Shown one piece after another: positions 17,215 to 26,700 of a DNA stretch of 53,380 nt (the stretch's first letter is position 1; the number at the start of each line of letters is the position of its first letter). Under the pieces are notes generated by a model. It was not told the origin of the DNA and ran no database searches. It was given only the letters and a program-made list of their open reading frames with translations. The DNA is taken from the NCBI GenBank assembly GCA_036399695.1, contig DASWMP010000052.1:1-53380 (forward strand). The letters are read 5' to 3'. The position numbers and the translations under genes were made by a program. The stretch comes from DASVEE01 sp036399695. GTDB lineage: Bacteria > Acidobacteriota > Thermoanaerobaculia > Gp7-AA8.

Positions 17215-18045
17215 TTGATCGTCCACCTCATCGACGGCACCTACGAGCTGTTCCGCCACTTCTACGGCATCCGCCGCGGAGTGGCGGAGCCGCCGCGATT
17301 CAGTGCCGCGGCCGGCGTGCTGCACACCGTCCTGCAGATGATCGAAGAAGGGGCCACGCACCTCGGCGTGGCGACCGATCACGTCATCGAATCCTTCCGC
17401 AACGAGCTCTGGCCCGGCTACAAGACAGGGGAGGGTATCGACCCGCTGCTCTGGCAGCAGTTCCACCCCCTCGAAGCCGCTCTCACGGCCATGGGCGTCG
17501 TCACCTGGCCGACCGTCGAAGTCGAAGCGGACGACGCCCTTGCCTCCGCCGCCTACCTCGCTGCCAGCGATCCGGCCGTCGAGAAGGTCTGCATCTGGAC
17601 CCCCGACAAGGACCTCGCGCAGTGCGTCGTCGGGCAGCGTGTCGTGCAGGTGGACCGGCGCAGCGGCCAGATTCGCGACGCCGCCGCCGTGCGTGAAAAG
17701 TACGGCGTCGCCCCCGAGCACATCCCCGACTTTCTCGCCCTCGTCGGCGACGCTGCCGACGGCTATCCCGGCATCCCCCGCTTCGGGAAGAAGACCGCCG
17801 CCACCGTCATCAACCGCTACGGCGCCATCGAGCAGTTCCCCCCGACCGTCCTCGGCGAGCACCGCGACAACGCCCTCCTCTTCAAACACCTCGCAACCCT
17901 GCGCACCAACCTCCCGCTCTTCGAGAGCGTCGAGCAAATCCGATGGACCGGCCCCACTCCAGCCTTCGAGCAAATCGCCAAACAACTCGGTGACCCCCGC
18001 CTCATCACCCGCGCCCGCGCCCTCGCCGAAAAACTCCCGACGTAA
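17215..18045 (+). CDS. FEN/PolI-type 5'-3' exonuclease (flap endonuclease)
   Basis: A 276-aa stand-alone version of the 5' nuclease domain of DNA polymerase I. Metal-binding acidic residues are visible in LIDGTYELFRHF, EVEADDALA, WTPDKDLAQ and GDAADGYPGIPRFGKKTAA. The last is the helix-hairpin-helix H3TH motif of the family (normally GDxSDNIPG). It should remove 5' flaps or RNA/damaged nucleotides during repair. The start is TTG at 17215 with no Shine-Dalgarno, since hairpin B occupies that site. It is 80 bp upstream of the Prim-PolC-like gene on the same strand, consistent with joint use in gap repair. Confidence 0.9.
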   Translation: MIVHLIDGTYELFRHFYGIRRGVAEPPRFSAAAGVLHTVLQMIEEGATHLGVATDHVIESFRNELWPGYKTGEGIDPLLWQQFHPLEAALTAMGVVTWPTVEVEADDALASAAYLAASDPAVEKVCIWTPDKDLAQCVVGQRVVQVDRRSGQIRDAAAVREKYGVAPEHIPDFLALVGDAADGYPGIPRFGKKTAATVINRYGAIEQFPPTVLGEHRDNALLFKHLATLRTNLPLFESVEQIRWTGPTPAFEQIAKQLGDPRLITRARALAEKLPT

Positions 18046-18050
18046 CCCAT

Positions 18051-18080
18051 CCTCAATCCTCAATCCTCAATCCTCAATCC
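18051..18080. repeat. Heptanucleotide direct repeat CCTCAAT x4
   Basis: Four perfect tandem copies of CCTCAAT plus CC lie between the nuclease and polymerase genes. Unlike the other heptad sites there is no evident complementary arm. It is the least diverged member of the 7-bp repeat class in this window. Confidence 0.9.
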
Positions 18081-18125
18081 ACCGTCCCCCTTGCGCGGAG
18101 TGCCCAATCCCGCAACACTCTCACG

Positions 18126-19472
18126 ATGCCGAAGTCGCCGCAGACCGTGATCGAGATCGCCGGACGCGAAGTCACCATCACCAACCCCGACAAGGTCTTC
18201 TTCCCCAAAGCCGGCTACACGAAGATCGATCTCGTCCGCTACTACACCGCCGTCGCCGAAGGCGCGCTGCGCGGCATCGCCAGCCGGCCGATCGTCCTGA
18301 AGCGCTACGTCAACGGTGCCGAAGCCGAGCCCTTCTTCCAGAAGCGCGCGCCCGACACCCATCCCGACTGGATCGATACCGTCGAGCTGCGTTTCCCCTC
18401 CGGCAACACCGCGCGCGAGATCGTGATCCGTGACGCGGCCCAGCTCCTCTGGATCGTCAACCTCGGCTGCATCGACCTCAACCCGCATCCCGTCCGCGCT
18501 GACGATCTCGAGCATCCGGACGAGCTGCGCGTCGATCTCGATCCCGGCCCGGGCGTGCCGTTCGAGGACGTCCGCCGCGTCGCCCTCGTCGTGCGCGACG
18601 TGCTGCAGGACCACGCGCTCGTCGGCTGGCCCAAGACCTCCGGCTCGCGCGGCATTCACGTAAACGTGCGCATCGAGCCCCGCTGGAGCTTCGATCAGGT
18701 GCGCCGCGCCGCCCTGGCCATCGCCCGGGAGGTCGAGCGCCGCGTCCCCGACATCGCCACGAGCAAGTGGTGGAAGGAGGAGCGTCACGGCGTCTTCCTC
18801 GACTACAACCAGAACGCGAAAGACCGTACCGTCGCCTCGGCATGGTCGGTGCGGCCGACGCCTGACGCGCGCGTCTCCATGCCCCTCGACTGGGACGAAG
18901 TCGCCGATTGCGATCCGTCGCTCTTCACCCTCGTCACCGCCCCCGCGCGCTTCGCCGAGCGTGGCGACGCGTCCGCCGGCATCGACGAAGCCGCCGGCTC
19001 GCTCGAACCGTTGCTCGCGCTCTCCGCCGCGCAGGAAGCGGCCGGTCAGGGCGACGCTCCCTGGCCGCCGAACTACAAGAAGCAGAGCGGCGAGCCGCCG
19101 CGCGTTGCGCCGTCGAAGGCGAAGGCCTCGAAAGCAAAGAGTACGGAGACGAAGCCGAAGGGCACGGGCCGCCGCCAGTCGACGCAACCGCTCATCACCG
19201 TCTCGAAGGCGGAGCACAAGGACGAAGCGCTGGCCGGCCTCGAACGCTGGAAGGCCAGGCATCCGGAGGCCGCGGCGCTGCTGGCCGAGGATGACGTGCT
19301 CGTCGACGCCATGCGCGGGCGCTCCAGTACCTGGACGCGTATCCGGGTGAACCTGCGCCACGTGCCGGAGGCCGAGCGCCCCGCCGAGGAGACGCCCGAT
19401 CCCGATTACGACCCGTGGGACGGCGTGTCGCCCGCCCGGCGGCCGGCGCCGAAGACCCGCTCCAGCTCGTAG
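18126..19472 (+). CDS. LigD/Prim-PolC-type DNA primase-polymerase
   Basis: A 448-aa archaeo-eukaryotic-primase-fold polymerase of the bacterial LigD POL family. Motifs seen are LRVDLDPGPGVPFEDV (catalytic DxD), TSGSRGIHVNVRI (the SGxxGxH motif), and ERHGVFLDYNQN with ASAWSVRPTPDARVSMPLDWDEV (third metal Asp and template-binding part). The catalytic domain covers about residues 8-300. A Lys/Ala-rich linker and a C-terminal extension ending RVNLRHVPEAERP ... PDPDYDPWDG follow. I associate that tail with actinobacterial stand-alone polymerases next to LigC. No nuclease or ligase domain is fused. It overlaps the convergent ligase gene by 67 bp. Confidence 0.9.
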   Translation: MPKSPQTVIEIAGREVTITNPDKVFFPKAGYTKIDLVRYYTAVAEGALRGIASRPIVLKRYVNGAEAEPFFQKRAPDTHPDWIDTVELRFPSGNTAREIVIRDAAQLLWIVNLGCIDLNPHPVRADDLEHPDELRVDLDPGPGVPFEDVRRVALVVRDVLQDHALVGWPKTSGSRGIHVNVRIEPRWSFDQVRRAALAIAREVERRVPDIATSKWWKEERHGVFLDYNQNAKDRTVASAWSVRPTPDARVSMPLDWDEVADCDPSLFTLVTAPARFAERGDASAGIDEAAGSLEPLLALSAAQEAAGQGDAPWPPNYKKQSGEPPRVAPSKAKASKAKSTETKPKGTGRRQSTQPLITVSKAEHKDEALAGLERWKARHPEAAALLAEDDVLVDAMRGRSSTWTRIRVNLRHVPEAERPAEETPDPDYDPWDGVSPARRPAPKTRSSS

Positions 19473-20527
19473 GCCGGCGTGACCTCGAGCTGATCGTAAC
19501 CGCACTCCTTCACCGGCTTGTCCGGACGCCAGCGGACGAACTTGGCCGCGTGGCGGAAGCGCGTCCCCTGCATGTGGTCGAACGCCACCTCGCACACCAG
19601 CTCCGGCCGCAGCGGTTCCCAGCTCAGGTCCTTGCCGTTGTTCCAGCGGCTCGCCGCGCCCGGCATGCGCTGCCCTGCGGCGCTGGCGGCGTTCTGCGCT
19701 TCCGCCCAGTTGCGCCACGGGTGATTCTCCAGCGCGTTCTCCCGCAGCGGCGCCAACTCTTCGACGAGCTGCTTGCGCACCACGTTCGTGAAGGCCGCCG
19801 TGACGCCGACATGCTGCAGTTGTCCGTCATCGTCGTACAGGCCGAGGAGGAGGGAGCCGACCAACGTCCCCGGACCGGTCTTGTGCCAGCGGAAACCGGC
19901 CACCACGCAATCAGCCGTGCGCGAGTGCTTCACCTTGATCATCGTCCGCTCGCCGGGGCGGTAGGGCGACTCGACGCGCTTGGCCATCACGCCGTCGAGG
20001 CCTGCCCCTTCGAAGCGGTTGAACCAGTCCTCCGCCATCGACCGCTTCAACGTGGCAGGGGAGATGTGCACCCGCGGCCCGGCCTTCGCCAGCAGCTCTT
20101 CGAGCCGTGCGCGGCGTTCGGAGAGCGGCGTCTCGCGCAGGTCTTCATCGCCCACCGCCAGCACGTCCCAGGCGACGAACGCCGCCGGCGTCTGTTCCGA
20201 CAGCAGCTTCACCCGCGACGCCGCCGGATGAATGCGCAGCAGCAGCGCCTCGAAGTCCAGCCCACCGGACTCGCCGACGATGACGATCTCCCCATCGAGC
20301 ACACACCGCTCCGGCAGCGAGTCCGCCAGCGGCCCCATGAGCTCCGGGAAGTAGCGATTCAGCGGCTTCGTATCACGGCTCTGGATGGTGATCTCGTCGC
20401 CATCGCGAAAGATCAGCGCACGAAACCCATCCCACTTGGGCTCGAACTGCCACCCCTCTCCCGACGGCAACTTGTCGGCAGCTTTGGACAGCATCGGCTC
20501 GAGCGGCGGCTTGAACGGAAGGGTCAT
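19406..20527 (-). CDS. ATP-dependent DNA ligase, LigC-like
   Basis: A 373-aa minimal ligase. The adenylation motif KxDG is seen as EPKWDGFRA (Lys31), followed by CVLDGEIVI (motif III region), DGVMAKRVESPYRPGERTMIKVK (motifs IV-V) and a C-terminal OB-fold with GSLLLGLYDDDGQLQHVG and VCEVAFDHMQGTRFRHAAKFVRWRPDK. Length and layout fit the LigC group (about 350-370 aa) rather than full LigD. It is convergent with the polymerase gene with overlapping 3' ends. In mycobacteria a LigC and a Prim-PolC gene are also adjacent and act in excision repair; the analogous role here is inference. The MTLPFKPPLEPMLS start is typical. Confidence 0.9.
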   Translation of the reverse strand: MTLPFKPPLEPMLSKAADKLPSGEGWQFEPKWDGFRALIFRDGDEITIQSRDTKPLNRYFPELMGPLADSLPERCVLDGEIVIVGESGGLDFEALLLRIHPAASRVKLLSEQTPAAFVAWDVLAVGDEDLRETPLSERRARLEELLAKAGPRVHISPATLKRSMAEDWFNRFEGAGLDGVMAKRVESPYRPGERTMIKVKHSRTADCVVAGFRWHKTGPGTLVGSLLLGLYDDDGQLQHVGVTAAFTNVVRKQLVEELAPLRENALENHPWRNWAEAQNAASAAGQRMPGAASRWNNGKDLSWEPLRPELVCEVAFDHMQGTRFRHAAKFVRWRPDKPVKECGYDQLEVTPAYELERVFGAGRRAGDTPSHGS

Positions 20528-20542
20528 GGGTGAATGCTATCA

Positions 20543-20709
20543 GGGTCGGGGCTCGGGCTTCGGGGCTCGGGGCTCAGTGGGTGTCGGGCGCGAGGTTCTG
20601 GGGGCTGCCTGGTCATTCGGGCCAGCCGCCCGACGGTCCTCGCGCACTGCCCCCCCCCCCGAACCTCGCGCCCGACCCCCAACCGGGCCCAGGGCCCAGG
20701 GCCCCGACC
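20543..20709. repeat. Heptad-repeat hairpin G with 16-bp perfect stem and poly-C
   Basis: The 5' arm has 7-bp steps TCGGGGC, TCGGGCT, TCGGGGC, TCGGGGC. The 3' side has GGGCCCA, GGGCCCA, GGGCCCC, GACC. Between them GTCGGGCGCGAGGTTC (20583-20598) pairs perfectly with GAACCTCGCGCCCGAC (20661-20676). An 11-base C tract lies at 20650-20660. It separates the divergent ligC-like gene and the giant surface-protein gene. Confidence 0.85.
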
Positions 20710-20778
20710 GCCAACTCCCATGCTACCCTCCGCGACCGGTTCATCTTCCCTAATCGCTCCCTCGACCTGGAGATCTGA

Positions 20779-23700
20779 ATGCGTACTTTGCGTGGCGCCT
20801 GGCTGCTCGTCCTCTGTCTGTTCGCTGTTGGCCTGACGGCGCAGCCGCTCGTCAAATCCGCCATCCAGGTCGACGCCGGCAACACCAGGACGACCGGCGC
20901 CACCTTCGGGTACCGGCTCACGTACAACTGCAGCAGCACCTCCGGTCCCTGCCTCAACGCGCAGGTCGTCGACCTGCTGCCGGCGGAGGTGCAGTACGTC
21001 TCCACCGTGCCGGCCTCGCCGACCGGCGACGTCGCCGCCATCAACGTCACGAACAACTTTGGCGGCAGCGGGCGGACGCGCGTCCAGTTCGTGATGATCA
21101 ATCCGCTGCCGGCCGGCAACAGCGGCGACCTCGTGATCAACGTCCGCTTCCCCAACGGCACCACGCCGGACGGCACCCAGGCCACCAACACCGCCGACGC
21201 CGTCAACCTCGACACCGCTCCCGGCACCTTCACCACGCCCCCTGTGACCGTGACCGCCGTCGCCACCGTGCAGGTCAACCTGCAGAAGACCCTCACGACC
21301 ACGCCGGCCAACCTCGACATGCCGGAGAGCTACCGGCTGCGCATCTCCGTCCCCAACGACAACGGCGCGCTTGCCCTCACGGCCATCGGTCCCGTGACAG
21401 ACACGCTGCCTCCCGGCACCGTCTTCACCGGCGCGACGCCCGCGGCCGACTGCCAGCCCGGCTGCGTCGGCACCACGCCGGCCACCGTGACCTGGACCTC
21501 TCCCTGCGCGGTGCCGCTCAACCCGAACAGCAACTGCGACATCGCCGTCAACGTCACCTTCCCCTCGGCCACGTTCCCCTCCGGCACCCTCGTGACCAAC
21601 TCCTTCACCGCAACGGCCACGCCGCTCGGCCAGCCGGCGCAGACGTTCGGACCCGGACAGCTCACGCACCTGGTGACGACGTTCGTCCCCAACCCCGGCG
21701 CCGGCTTCACCAAGAACATGGCCGGCGGCACGCCCAACCCGCCGACGCTCAACCAGACCTTCAGCTACGACTTCAACATCACGAACAGCGGCAACGTCCC
21801 GCTCGACAACATCGTCGTCGTCGACACGCTCCCCGTCGAAATGCAGGTCACCAGCGTCACGACCGGCGCCTACACGAACGTCAGTAACTTCGCCGCCGGT
21901 GAAGGGGTGCGCGTCTCGTACGAGAAGAACACCGCCCTCGGCGTCTTCACGCTCTGGGGCAGCTCGCCGAACACCACGGCCAGCACCCTCCTGACCGCGC
22001 CCCCGCCGGGCCTCGGCGCCGGCGAATACATCACCCGCATCCGCTGGGAGTTCGGCCAGGCGCAGCCCGGGATGACCTCCAGCACCCGGCCCGTCATCAC
22101 GGGCCGCATCGTCAACCCCGACAACGCGGGCGGCCCGGTGGCCATCGGCGACGGTATCCAGAACTGCGCGGCGTACACCGCCGTCTACACGGCCGGCCCG
22201 ACGAACGTGAACCGCAATGACTGCGAGACGTTCACCCTCAGCGGGCCGTTCGTCCAGCTCAACCCCGCCAAAGAGAACCTCTCCGGCGGCGGTCCGTTCA
22301 ACCCCGGCCAGTCGGTGTCGTGGCGCCTCCGCGTCCGCAGCGGCTCGCAATCGAGCGACCCCGTGCCGCTCGAGAGCCTCATCGTCACCGACCTCCTGCC
22401 GGTCAACCTCAACTTCTCCGGCTGGACGTTCGACGCCCAGGGCACCGGCCTGCCGGCGCCGCAGAGCTTCGAGCAGCTCCCGAACTTCGCCGGCTCCGGC
22501 CGTACGCTGCTCCGCTGGCGCTGGAACGCCGGCAGCGGCAACCTCGGCGTGAGTCAGCAGGTCTGGATCAACATCACCACGACCATCCGCAACGGCGCGC
22601 TATCCGGCAATCTCCCGAACGACGTCACGATCGATTCCGACGCGCCGGGCCTCGCCCTCCGCTGCGGCACGTCGCAGACCGACTCGCTCGACCTCGATAG
22701 CGACGGCAACACCGCCGAGACGCTCTGCCGCGCCACCGGCACCATCACCGTCGCCGGCATCGCCCAGCTCATCTCCAGCAAGACGATCCAGGGGACGTGC
22801 GACGGCGGCGCGGTCGCGACCTCCGCCGGCACGCTCACCGGCGGCGGCATCGAGTATCACCTCCGCGTGCAGAACGTCGGCACCGTGCCGATGCGGAACT
22901 TCGTCCTCATCGACATCCTCCCGTTCGTCGGCGACACCGGCGTGCGCGACACGAACCCCCGCGGCTCGCAATGGTCGCCGCTCCTCGCCGCGCCGATCGT
23001 CCCGCCGGCCGGTACGACGATCTACTACTCGACGTCCGGCAACCCCTGCCGCGCTGAAGTGGGCGGGCCGACGTCGAGCTGCGATCCGCCGAACTGGACG
23101 ACCGTGGCCCCCGAGCCGATCGCCAGCGTCCGCTCGTTCAAGCTCGAATTCGGCGACCGTGTCGTCAATCCGTTCGACTTCGTCGAGTTCACGTTCGTCA
23201 TGACGACGCCCGGCAACGTCCCGCCGGCCGCCGTCGCCTACAACTCCTTCGCCTACCAGGCCGACCGCGCCGACGGCTTCGGCCCGCTGGCCGCCGAGCC
23301 GCAGAAGGTCAGCATCGCGCTCGGCTCCTGCGACGCCGCCAGCCTCGGCGACTTCGTCTGGGTCGACACCAACGCCAACGGCATGCAGGACGACGGCCCC
23401 ACGGGCCTCAACGGCGTCCCCGTCACCCTCTACGCGCCGGGCGCCGACGGCATCCCCGGCACCTTCGACGACGTGCCGCTCGCCAGCACCATCACCAGCA
23501 ACTCGCCGGGCGGCGCACCCGGCTGGTACACCTTCCCCGGCCTCGCGCCCGGCACCTACTTCGTCCAGGTTGCGCGGCCGCCGGCCTACACCTTCTCGCC
23601 GCGCGACATCGGCGCCGACACCGCCGATTCGGACGCCGCCCTCGACGGCTCCTCGCACGCCGTGACCCTCGGCGCGAACGAGACCAATCCGACGCTCGAC

Positions 23701-26700
23701 TTCGGCCTCGTGGCTACCGCCTTTGGCGCCGTTGGCGATTACGTCTGGTTCGACCAGAACAGCAACGGCATCCAGGACGAGCCGCTCACCTCAGGCATCA
23801 ACGGCGTCACCGTTCGCCTCTATCTCGATGACGGTGACGGCACGGCCGAACCCGGCACCGGTGATCCGCTCGTGGCCACGACCGTCACGGCCGACGACGT
23901 CTACGGCCGTCCCGGCTACTACCTGTTCGAAGCCCTGGCCCCGGGCCTGCCGTACTTTCTCGAGTTCGTGCAGCCGGCCGCCGCGGTCGCCCGCACGACC
24001 GGCAACACCGGGGGCGACGACACCGTCGACTCCGATCCGTCGCCCGCCGGCCTCACGCCGCTGTTCAGCGTGGCCGCGCTGGAGGTGAACCGCACCTTCG
24101 ACGCCGGCTTCATCGCGCCTCCCGGCAATCTCGCCCTCGGCGATCAGGTCTGGCGCGATACCGACAACGACGGCGTCTACGAGCCCGAGAACGGCGAGAC
24201 CGGCATCGACGACGTTCGCCTCGATCTCTACCGCGACGTGAACGGCGACGGCGAGCCGACGGTCGACGAGTTCTCCGGCTCCACCACCACCGCCACGACC
24301 GGCGGCTTCGCCGGCCGCTACCTGTTCAACGAGCTGGCGCCCGGCAACTTCATCGTCGTCGTGGCCCCCGAGAACTTCGGCGGTGGCGGCGCGCTCTCCG
24401 GGCTCGCCTCCAGCACCGGCAACGACCCGGCCCCCGATCCCGACAACGACGTGAACGGCGACGACAACGGCGCCGCCGTCGGCGCCCTCATCGCCAGCCG
24501 TCCGGTCACGCTCACGAACCTCGGCGAGCCGACGAGTGAGGACGGCAACAACGCCACGAACCTGACGGTGGACTTCGGCTTCGCCGTCGCCTCCACGCCC
24601 CTCTACGACTACGGCGACGCGCCCGACGTCGGCGCCGGCACTTCCACCGGCAACTACAACACCACCGCGCTCGACAACGGACCGCGCCACACGCTCGGCG
24701 TCCCGAACGCCCCCTACCTCGGCCCCTGCGTCGACAGCGATACCGGTTTCGCGCAGAACAGCGGTGCCACCGCGGACGACACCGCCGCCGGCGCCGCCGT
24801 CGGCACCTGCAGCGGCGGCGACGATGAGGATGGCGTGACGGTCGCGGGCTCCTACACGCCCGGTTCGTCCTCCTCCGTCTTCGTGACGTCCGGCGGCCCT
24901 GCCGCGTGCCGCCTCGACGCCTGGATCGACTGGAATCAGAACGGCGCCTTCGAAGCCGGCGAACAGATCGCCACCGCGCAGACGATTGCCACCGGCCCCG
25001 CCGTGCTCGTCGCCTTCAGCGTGCCGGCCGGCGCGCTCCCCGGCACGACCTACGCGCGCTTCCGTTGCTCCTCCACCGGCGGTCTTACGCCGGCCGGTGC
25101 CGCCGGCGACGGTGAGGTCGAGGACTACGCCATCAGCGTCACCGGCACCGACTTTGGCGATGCTCCGGCCAGCTACGGCGACGCCGTGCATCAGATCCAT
25201 CCACAGCAGTCGCTCTACCTCGGCGCGTGCGTCGATACGGAGGCGGCGGCGCTGACGAGTGCCGGCGCAAACGGGGATGATGCGAACGCCGGCACCTCGC
25301 GCGTCGGGACCTGCCTCGACGACGAAGACGGCGTCCTCTTCACGTCCCAGCTCAACACCTGCACGCTCGTGGGCGTCACCGTCACCAGCACCGCCGCCGG
25401 TCTGCTCGACGCCTGGATCGACTACAACCAGGACGGCGACTTCGGCGACGCGGGGGAGAAGATCTTCACGAGCCAGGCCGTCGTCGCCGGCGCAAACCCG
25501 CTCACGTTCTCGGTCCCGTGCAGCGCCGTTCCGGGCGCCACCTACGCGCGCTTCCGCCTGTCGACGCTCGGCAGCTCCGACCCCACGCTCGGCGCGCTCG
25601 ACGGCGAGGTCGAGGACTACACCGTCACCATCGGCGGTAACGACTTCGGCGATGCGCCGGACACCTACGCCACCACCTTCGCCGCCAACGGCCCCCGCCA
25701 CCTCCTCGTCCCCGGCTTCTCCCTCGGTGCAACGATCGACACCGATGCCGATGGCCAGCCGAGCGCCGGCGCCACCGGCGACGGTGCCGATGAAGACGGC
25801 GTGACCTTCTCCGCCGCCACCGCCTGCAGCACGTTTCCGTACACCGTCTTCCTGACGAACACCGCCGGCCTAAACCTGCCGCGGCTCGACGCCTGGATCG
25901 ACTTCGACGGCGACGGCGCCTTCAACGATCCGCGCGACCGCATCGCCTCCGGCGTCCCGCTCGTCGCCGGTGCGAACAACCTCAGTGCAAGCGTGCCGTG
26001 CAACGTGCTCACCCGTGGGACGTACGCCCGCTTCCGTCTCACCAACGGCGGCACCTTCACACCCGGCGGCCCCGCGGCCAGCGGCGAGGTCGAGGACTAC
26101 GCACTCGTCCTGCAGGGCTACGACTTCGGCGACGCCCCGGCGCCCCACCCGACGCTCCTCGCCAGCAACGGCGCGCGCCACGTCGTGCTCGCCGCCGGCA
26201 ATCCGACGCTCGGACCCACCGCCGACACGGAAGCCGACGGCCAGCCGAACGCCTCCGCCACCGGCGACGATCTCGCCGTCGACGACGAGGACGGCGTGAC
26301 TGTTCCCTCCACCCTCGTCGCCGGCACGACTGGCTCGATCGGCGTGAGCGCCGGTACCACCGGCGGCAACGTCAGTTGCTGGCTCGACTTCAACGATGAC
26401 GGCGACTGGACCGATGGGGGAGAGCAGGTCGTCACGAACCTCGCGCTCGCCGGCAATGCGTCGAGCTCCCCGGCGTTCGCCGTCCCGGCGAATGCCATCC
26501 GCGGCAACCGCGCGCTGCGCTGCCGCATCAGTTCCGCGCTCAACCTCGGCTCCATCGGTGCCGCCGCCGACGGCGAAGTCGAGGACTATCTCGTCAGCGT
26601 CACCGGCTATGACCTCGGCGACGCTCCGGCGCCCTACCCGACGCTCGTCGCCGGCTCCGGCGCGCGCCACACGCTCCTGGCCACGAACAACCCGACACTC

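Noticed and set aside
17215..20527. Classical Ku-LigD NHEJ operon
   Set aside because: No Ku gene in the window; polymerase and ligase are separate and convergent, and the ligase looks like LigC.
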